This document shows, piece by piece, positions 6,508 to 10,432 of a stretch of 10,432 nucleotides of DNA. The stretch comes from Thermoplasmata archaeon (lineage in GTDB: Archaea > Thermoplasmatota > Thermoplasmata > UBA10834 > DTMW01): contig JAOUEZ010000029.1 in assembly GCA_029858465.1 (NCBI GenBank), positions 1 to 10,432 of the forward strand, written 5' to 3'. Positions within the stretch are counted from its first letter, which is position 1. Every line of letters begins with the position of its first letter. Both the position numbers and the translations under genes were made by a program. The notes below the pieces were generated by a model. It was given only the letters and a program-made list of their open reading frames with translations, had not been told where the DNA came from and did no database searches.

Positions 6508-7202
6508 TCGTGCCGAACCCGCCTCCTGGTCGTCCTGCAGCCCCTCAATCCGCCAATGCGGGCAATCAATTGCTCATACTGATGGTGATGTTCTTCGCCA
6601 TCATGATATTGTTCACTCCGGATATCAGAATAGCCATCGGGACGGCACTGAACTACGTCTTCCTGCCTGCCATCGGGTTTGGGGGAAATCTGCCAATCGT
6701 CACTCTCTTGATTGCGGGAATGCTGATGATCCTATTCTCCACAATCGTCAGACATTTCTTTGTGAATTGGGTTGAGATGGCGAGGAACCAGAGAATCGTT
6801 TCAGCTTTCAATAAGGAGTTCAGAAAGGCCCGCTTAGACAACAACATGTACAAGATTAAAAAGCTGACAGAGGTCCAGAAAGAGGTCATGGCGAAATCCA
6901 TGTCGGGAATGCAGACCCAGATGAAGCTGATGCCGGTAACGATGATCGTAATTATTCCGATTTTCGCGTGGTTATTCTTATTTGTCACCCAGCATGTGAC
7001 GACGTCCACATTTTCCGTCCCCTGGGGCCAAGCGACAGACCTGCTCGGCACAAATCTTCTGCCCAACTGGATACTGCTCTATTCACTGCTCACATTACCC
7101 TTCGGTCAGGCCATTGCCCGTGTTCTGAAATATTTTAGTTTCAGAAAGCGCCTTCAGGAGCTTGAGAAGGGCAAGGGTGTTGCAGATGCGAGTTACCATT
7201 AG
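6504..7202 (+). CDS. DUF106 / EMC3-TMCO1-like membrane insertase (archaeal YidC-like)
   Basis: This is a membrane protein of the DUF106 family, related to eukaryotic EMC3/TMCO1 and to the Oxa1/YidC superfamily; such proteins are thought to help insert membrane proteins, and this one sits directly behind secY. The 232-residue product has a Pro-rich N-terminus (residues 4-14) and hydrophobic segments at about 23-38, 64-82, 144-163 and 186-206. Between the second and third lies a charged, probably coiled-coil cytoplasmic region (about 83-143, with MARNQRIVSAFNKEFRKAR and a Met-rich SMSGMQTQMKLMP end), the family hallmark. The first segment seems additional to the three-helix core. The start could be ATG 6504 (ATGA with secY) or GTG 6510. 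The 3' end overlaps cmk by 17 bases. Family is secure; insertase activity is inferred. Confidence 0.9.
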   Translation: MIVPNPPPGRPAAPQSANAGNQLLILMVMFFAIMILFTPDIRIAIGTALNYVFLPAIGFGGNLPIVTLLIAGMLMILFSTIVRHFFVNWVEMARNQRIVSAFNKEFRKARLDNNMYKIKKLTEVQKEVMAKSMSGMQTQMKLMPVTMIVIIPIFAWLFLFVTQHVTTSTFSVPWGQATDLLGTNLLPNWILLYSLLTLPFGQAIARVLKYFSFRKRLQELEKGKGVADASYH

Positions 7203-7722
7203 CGGACCTCCTGGCAGCGGAAAGACAACCGTGGCTGAGATGGTCGCTGAGCGTTTTGGAATGAAGCTGCTTCTGACTGGTCAGATATTCAGGGAACAGG
7301 CAGAAAGAGCAGGCATGAATGTGCATGATTATAACCGACTTGCGGAGAAAGACAGTTCAATTGACAGAAAACTAGATGAGGAGATACTGAGAAAAGCCTC
7401 TACGCTGGATAATGTTGTCATCGAAGGAAGGTTGGCTGGTCATCTATTTTATCTCAAGAAGATCGATTCATTCAGGGTCTTTCTTACAGCGGCTGCGGGA
7501 ATCAGGGCGGAAAGGATTGCAAAACGGGAAGACACCAGCCAGGAAGACGAACTGGATACGATCGAGAAACGTGAGGAATCGGAGAGAAAGAGATATCTCG
7601 AATACTACGGGATCAATATTTCGGATATGTCAGTATATGATCTCGTGATAGATAGCAACGAAATTTCTGCGATTGAAGCCGCAGACATTATTGCGAATGA
7701 AATCACGAAGGAATCTCGGTGA
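7186..7722 (+). CDS. cmk: Cytidylate kinase, archaeal type 2
   Basis: This cytosolic enzyme phosphorylates CMP (and dCMP) to the diphosphate with ATP. The frame opens upstream at TTG 7162, but ATG 7186 places the first strand MRVTISG directly before the Walker A loop GPPGSGKT (7-14), giving 178 residues, the usual size of archaeal Cmk. Further features are TGQIFRE (31-37, nucleoside-monophosphate binding), VIEGRLAGH (78-86), and the Arg-rich R-A-E-R-I-A-K-R-E stretch (107-115) with SERKRYLEYYGIN (132-144) that form the lid. The start lies inside the DUF106 gene (17-nt overlap), and the stop TGA at 7720-7722 overlaps a GTG. An adenylate-kinase-like relative is conceivable, but the small size, the motifs and the neighbour cbf5 favour Cmk. 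Confidence 0.95.
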   Translation: MRVTISGPPGSGKTTVAEMVAERFGMKLLLTGQIFREQAERAGMNVHDYNRLAEKDSSIDRKLDEEILRKASTLDNVVIEGRLAGHLFYLKKIDSFRVFLTAAAGIRAERIAKREDTSQEDELDTIEKREESERKRYLEYYGINISDMSVYDLVIDSNEISAIEAADIIANEITKESR

Positions 7723-7730
7723 GAATGCTC

Positions 7731-8687
7731 ATGCTACGCAAGTCTAAAATGACGATCGATTCAAGATACGGAAAGAGCCCTGAGGAGCGTTCGATAGAGG
7801 AGCTTATCACGAATGGCATTGTCATAATCGACAAACCGATGGGGCCGAGCTCCCACCAGATCGCTGCATGGGTAAGAGACATGCTCGGAGCAGAAAAGGC
7901 AGGACATGGAGGGACTTTGGACCCGAGAACTACAGGTGTTCTTCCTATAGGCCTTGGAAACGCTGTTCGCGCAATGGATTACATTCACGAAGCTGGCAAG
8001 AGATATGTGGGGATAATGAAATTGCACGCTGATGTGCGTGAAGAGGATTTGAAAAGGATTGTCAAAGACTTCACGGGGGAGATCTTTCAGACGCCTCCTG
8101 TGAGATCTGCGGTAAAGAGAAGAATGCGCACCCGCAGAATTTTTTCACTGGATATTATGGAACGAGATAGAAGGAATGTATTATTCGATGTAAAATGCGA
8201 GGGCGGCACATACATCAGAAGCCTCTGCGTCGACATCGGTGATGCCCTAGGCGCAGGAGCGCATCTGCAGGAACTAAGAAGAACACAGGCAGGACCGTTC
8301 AGCGAGAAGGATTCAATCTCTCTTCATACGCTGAGAGATGCAGTAGAGTATTGGCACGAAGCGAATCCAAGGGAAATCAGGAAAATTCTTTCGCCAGTGG
8401 AGATTGTATTCTCCGGCTGGAAAAGAGTGATCGTGAAGGATTCTGCAGTCGCCGCAATATGTCACGGAGCGAGCCTTGCTCTTCCAGGAATCGCCGAGCT
8501 TTCAAAGAACATAAATCAAGGCGATAAGGTCGCCATAATGACAGGAAAGGACGAAATAATTGCGACTGGCATCGCATCTATGAGTTCCGCGGAGCTAATC
8601 GAGAAGAAGGACGGCATAGGGGTAGTCCTAGAGAGAGTCTTCATGGCTCCGTCCACATACCCAAAGAGCTGGGCTTCAAAAACTTAG
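7731..8687 (+). CDS. cbf5: tRNA/rRNA pseudouridine synthase Cbf5 (TruB family)
   Basis: Cbf5 is the catalytic subunit of archaeal H/ACA guide RNPs (with Nop10, Gar1 and L7Ae). It isomerises uridine to pseudouridine in rRNA and can modify tRNA position 55. With ATG 7731 the product is 318 residues. The TruB catalytic domain shows the G-I-V-I-I-D-K-P motif (29-36), GHGGTLDP (58-65) with presumed nucleophile Asp64, the TPPVRSAVKRR(M)RTRRI stretch specific to Cbf5/dyskerin, and the GTYIRSLCVDIG motif. A C-terminal PUA domain begins at about residue 225 (WKRVIVKDSA onwards). Other in-frame starts are GTG 7719 (GTGA overlap with cmk), ATG 7725 and ATG 7749. GGTGA at 7718-7722 is eight bases from ATG 7731, which decides the choice. 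This appears to be the last gene of the operon. Confidence 0.96.
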   Translation: MLRKSKMTIDSRYGKSPEERSIEELITNGIVIIDKPMGPSSHQIAAWVRDMLGAEKAGHGGTLDPRTTGVLPIGLGNAVRAMDYIHEAGKRYVGIMKLHADVREEDLKRIVKDFTGEIFQTPPVRSAVKRRMRTRRIFSLDIMERDRRNVLFDVKCEGGTYIRSLCVDIGDALGAGAHLQELRRTQAGPFSEKDSISLHTLRDAVEYWHEANPREIRKILSPVEIVFSGWKRVIVKDSAVAAICHGASLALPGIAELSKNINQGDKVAIMTGKDEIIATGIASMSSAELIEKKDGIGVVLERVFMAPSTYPKSWASKT

Positions 8688-8708
8688 CAATGCTTGACTC
8701 CCAGCTCT
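8665..8708 (+). terminator. 9-bp inverted repeat spanning the cbf5 stop
   Basis: AGAGCTGGG (8665-8673) and CCCAGCTCT (8700-8708) are perfect complements around a 26-base loop that includes the TAG stop (8685-8687). The left arm encodes residues near the Cbf5 C-terminus. It could end or stabilise the long operon transcript. No U-tract follows directly, so a terminator role is uncertain. Confidence 0.35.
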
Positions 8709-8710
8709 GG

Positions 8711-8741
8711 TTCCTGAATATAATTCAAGAAGATTTATTAG
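8711..8741 (+). promoter_or_regulatory. Candidate promoter: imperfect inverted repeat plus TATA-like element
   Basis: TTCCTGAAT (8711-8719) and ATTCAAGAA (8723-8731) pair at eight of nine positions around a 3-base centre. They are followed at 8734-8741 by TTTATTAG, which resembles an archaeal TATA box preceded by purines. A transcript starting about 25 bases beyond would have a leader of roughly 75-80 bases before the PAS gene. AATATAAT at 8717-8724 is a competing TATA-like site. Confidence 0.35.
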
Positions 8742-8785
8742 ATTGTGAATCGTTATCTGATGCTCCCAGAACTGAGCCGGGGATT

Positions 8786-8805
8786 TCAATAAGATAACTT
8801 ATTGA
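8786..8805. repeat. Perfect palindrome with 8-bp arms (operator candidate)
   Basis: TCAATAAG and CTTATTGA are exact reverse complements separated by ATAA. The element lies 38 bases before the GTG at 8843, in the leader or core promoter of the PAS gene. Size and symmetry suit a dimeric DNA-binding regulator. An AU-rich RNA hairpin is the alternative reading. Confidence 0.4.
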
Positions 8806-8816
8806 TTGGAGATTTA

Positions 8817-8846
8817 ATGACTCGAGAACTGAGGTGTGTGCGGTGA
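8817..8846 (+). CDS. Possible nine-codon leader mini-ORF
   Basis: ATG 8817 opens a frame encoding MTRELRCVR and ends at TGA 8844-8846, which overlaps the GTG (8843) of the next gene as GTGA. GGAGA at 8808-8812 precedes the ATG with four bases of spacing. It may be a leader that couples translation, as the 4-base overlaps do elsewhere in this window. Its shortness means chance is a serious alternative, and no homology can be judged. Confidence 0.25.
   Translation: MTRELRCVR
8831..8836 (+). promoter_or_regulatory. Shine-Dalgarno GAGGTG deciding the PAS gene start
   Basis: GAGGTG lies six bases before GTG 8843 and overlaps the alternative start GTG 8834, so it supports the shorter protein. Confidence 0.6.
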
Positions 8847-10330
8847 TATCGGATAATTATTTCCAATCTCTAATTGAGAATACCTCTGACATAATCGCAG
8901 TCGTAGATAGAAATGGTATTCTCACCTACGTAAGCCCCTCAGTCGAAAAGGTCCTTGGTTATGAACCGGAGGAGATGATTGGAAAGGAATTCGTTTCCTT
9001 CCTTTATCCAAGAGACGCTGACCCTATCATAAGGAAATTCGGTTCAATGCTAACTGAAATCACCTTTATCGAATTGGGAGATTTTCGAGCTATCACCAAG
9101 GATGGAAATGTCCGTATTTTCATAGGCAAGGGAAAGAGAATAACGAACGACAAAGGAGAGATCCAGATAGTGGCCAATGCGACAGACATAACGGTCATGA
9201 GAAGGACTGAGAACGAATTGAAGGAGAGCCTCGAAAGATATAAACTGATAACCGAGACCTCCCAGGATTCAATCTACGTGCTCGATCTGGATGGCACATT
9301 ACAATACATAAATCCTCACGGAGCAAGTCTTTTCGGAAAAAGACCTGAAGAACTCATCGGAAAAAAATGGGAGACTCTGTTCCCCACATTTGCCGGCGCA
9401 AAACAGAAGGTATCCATTGGAAGGGTAATCCGCGAGAAGATACCGATAATAGTGGAAGAGGAAGCGCGCTTCCCGGTTGGCAACATGTGGATCAACACCT
9501 GGCTGATACCGGTTATAATCGATAACAAAGAAGTGAGATCAATATTCGGGGTATCAAGAGACATCACCGCGAAGAAGGAAGCAGAGATAGAGCTGCAGGA
9601 TCGGAGCCTCACAGCCGAGGAGGCGAAAATCAAAGCTCAGACATATTTCGACTATCTCGCACATGATATTGCTAACCTCGTATCGCCCATAATGAACTAT
9701 TCTGAAGCAATTATAGAAATGGGGAATGTTCCGCCTGAAGCGGCGAATTACGCGGGGAAGATAATCTCCCAGATAAAGGAGATAGCAACGTTTCTATTCA
9801 ATCTCAGACTGCTCGCGGAAGCTGAAAAAGTACCGATTGAGGAGGCCGAGAGTCTTGACCTTGCGGACACTATAAGAGATATTGTCAAGAGCATTGAGGA
9901 GCGTTATACCGATAGGAAATTCAGAATCCATCTTGAAATTCCTAAAGATAAAAGCGTGAAGGTAATCGGCGGAAAACATCTAAGAAATTCTCTCGTCCTC
10001 GAATTCGACCGTGCAGCGCAATTTGCAAAGAATAGAGATATAGACATTCATTTCAGGATCGTCCCGATCAAGGACGAGAGCGATCTCGACCTTTGGCAGA
10101 TAAGATTGGACATACCGAATTACAGCATACCGTCCAGGATTAGGGAAAGCTTCTCAATTCCTTTCAATCCCGATAGAAGGAAGGTCCCTTATCATTCGAC
10201 AAGAAATTTATCGTTCCTAGCGTCGATCGCGGAGCACTTCGGCGGACATATCTGGTTCGAGGATCTGGATGAGACTGACCCATCAAAAGGATCAGCAATG
10301 GTCATTAACCTTCTCAGAACATTCAGATGA
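8843..10330 (+). CDS. Tandem-PAS histidine-kinase-like protein with degenerate ATPase lobe
   Basis: This is a soluble signal-transduction protein with no signal peptide or membrane segment. From GTG 8843 it has 495 residues (GTG 8834 would add three). PAS 1 spans about 5-118 (IENTSDIIAVVDRNG, VLGYEPEEMIGK, ending NATDIT); PAS 2 spans about 130-243 (ETSQDSIYVLDLDG, ending VSRDIT). A helical linker leads to a DHp-like hairpin (about 258-332) with the acceptor motif Y-L-A-H-D-I (His274). The ATPase-like lobe (about 365-495) aligns by I-G-G-K-H-L-R, H-F-G-G-H-I-W and G-S-A-M-V-I-N. Within it the N-box Asn appears as Arg390, the G1 D-x-G-x-G is P-N-Y-S-I-P, and the G2 glycines are missing (H-S-T-R-N-L-S). 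The 495-residue form contains no cysteine. No response regulator is visible nearby. Sensor architecture is secure; catalytic loss is inferred. Confidence 0.85.
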   Translation: MISDNYFQSLIENTSDIIAVVDRNGILTYVSPSVEKVLGYEPEEMIGKEFVSFLYPRDADPIIRKFGSMLTEITFIELGDFRAITKDGNVRIFIGKGKRITNDKGEIQIVANATDITVMRRTENELKESLERYKLITETSQDSIYVLDLDGTLQYINPHGASLFGKRPEELIGKKWETLFPTFAGAKQKVSIGRVIREKIPIIVEEEARFPVGNMWINTWLIPVIIDNKEVRSIFGVSRDITAKKEAEIELQDRSLTAEEAKIKAQTYFDYLAHDIANLVSPIMNYSEAIIEMGNVPPEAANYAGKIISQIKEIATFLFNLRLLAEAEKVPIEEAESLDLADTIRDIVKSIEERYTDRKFRIHLEIPKDKSVKVIGGKHLRNSLVLEFDRAAQFAKNRDIDIHFRIVPIKDESDLDLWQIRLDIPNYSIPSRIRESFSIPFNPDRRKVPYHSTRNLSFLASIAEHFGGHIWFEDLDETDPSKGSAMVINLLRTFR

Positions 10331-10343
10331 GCAGCCCGATTTC

Positions 10344-10371
10344 GATTCTCTAGCGAATCCTCTCGAGAGAA
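10344..10371 (+). repeat. Clustered small inverted repeats after the PAS gene
   Basis: Just past the stop, GATTC/GAATC (10344-10348 and 10355-10359) can pair. CTCTCGAGAG (10360-10369) is a perfect palindrome, and TTCTCT/AGAGAA (10346-10351 and 10366-10371) are an alternative pairing. These mutually exclusive stems may form mRNA 3' structure. No function is shown. Confidence 0.3.
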
Positions 10372-10408
10372 AATGCACCAAGAATCAGTGATGCATTTGT
10401 GTGTTTGA
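10371..10408 (+). terminator. Possible transcription terminator of the PAS gene
   Basis: AAATGCA (10371-10377) and TGCATTT (10392-10398) form a perfect 7-bp stem with a 14-base loop, followed by GTGTGTTTGA, which is moderately T-rich. Position about 40 bases after the stop fits a terminator, but the tail is weak for archaea. No gene is seen from here to the end of the window. Confidence 0.35.
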
Positions 10409-10432
10409 ACTCGACCCAATCCCTAGTCTGCA

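Noticed and set aside
8768..8833. Direct repeat AGAACTGAG at 8768-8776 and 8825-8833
   Set aside because: Only two 9-base copies 57 bases apart. This is compatible with chance and has no clear spacing logic; noted only as part of the busy upstream region.
8688..8842. tRNA or small RNA gene in the cbf5-PAS gap
   Set aside because: No T-loop GGTTCGA-type motif, no acceptor stem pairing and no CCA were found; the inverted repeats are short and separate.
1..10432. CRISPR array, insertion sequence, prophage or defence island
   Set aside because: No regularly spaced repeats, transposase, integrase or nuclease genes. All genes but the last are core housekeeping genes in conserved order.

Overview
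The window is the second half of an archaeal spc-type ribosomal protein operon, its secretion and RNA-modification tail, and then a separate signalling gene. All supported genes lie on the + strand. The gene order uL5-uS14-uS8-uL6-eL32-eL19-uL18-uS5-uL30-uL15-SecY-DUF106-Cmk-Cbf5 is euryarchaeal. The eukaryote-type proteins eL32 and eL19, the type-2 cytidylate kinase and Cbf5 exclude a bacterium. The long SecY, the eL32 with an N-terminal helix-hairpin-helix extension, and the lack of adk, eL34 and eL14 genes in the secY-cbf5 segment suggest a Thermoplasmatota-like lineage. That placement is inference from gene content, not a phylogeny.

Region 1-4816 holds ten ribosomal protein genes, packed with gaps of 1-15 nt or with 4-7 nt stop/start overlaps, and mostly preceded by purine-rich GGAGG or GGTGA Shine-Dalgarno sites. 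uL5 is cut by the left edge. uS14 is only 48 codons. The largest gap in the operon, about 80 nt, precedes secY. Region 4900-8687 encodes SecY, a DUF106/EMC3-like YidC-type insertase partner, cytidylate kinase and the pseudouridine synthase Cbf5, again overlapping or nearly so. The cluster therefore couples ribosome parts, the membrane channel that receives nascent chains, a membrane insertase, a nucleotide kinase and an rRNA/tRNA modification enzyme.

Region 8688-8842 is the only substantial regulatory-looking gap. It contains a 9-bp inverted repeat spanning the cbf5 stop, an imperfect inverted repeat beside a TATA-like element, a perfect 8-bp-arm palindrome, and a nine-codon mini-ORF whose stop overlaps the next gene's start. 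That gene (8843-10330) encodes a soluble protein with two PAS domains and a histidine-kinase-like core. It keeps the phospho-acceptor His, but its ATP-binding lobe has lost the N-box Asn, the G1 Asp and the G2 glycines. It looks like a pseudokinase or a PAS-controlled histidine phosphotransferase. The last 100 nt carry inverted repeats and no gene.

No wholly new system is evident. The most unusual item is the degenerate sensor kinase and its structured upstream region. The rest is a well-conserved core operon with some lineage-specific elaborations.
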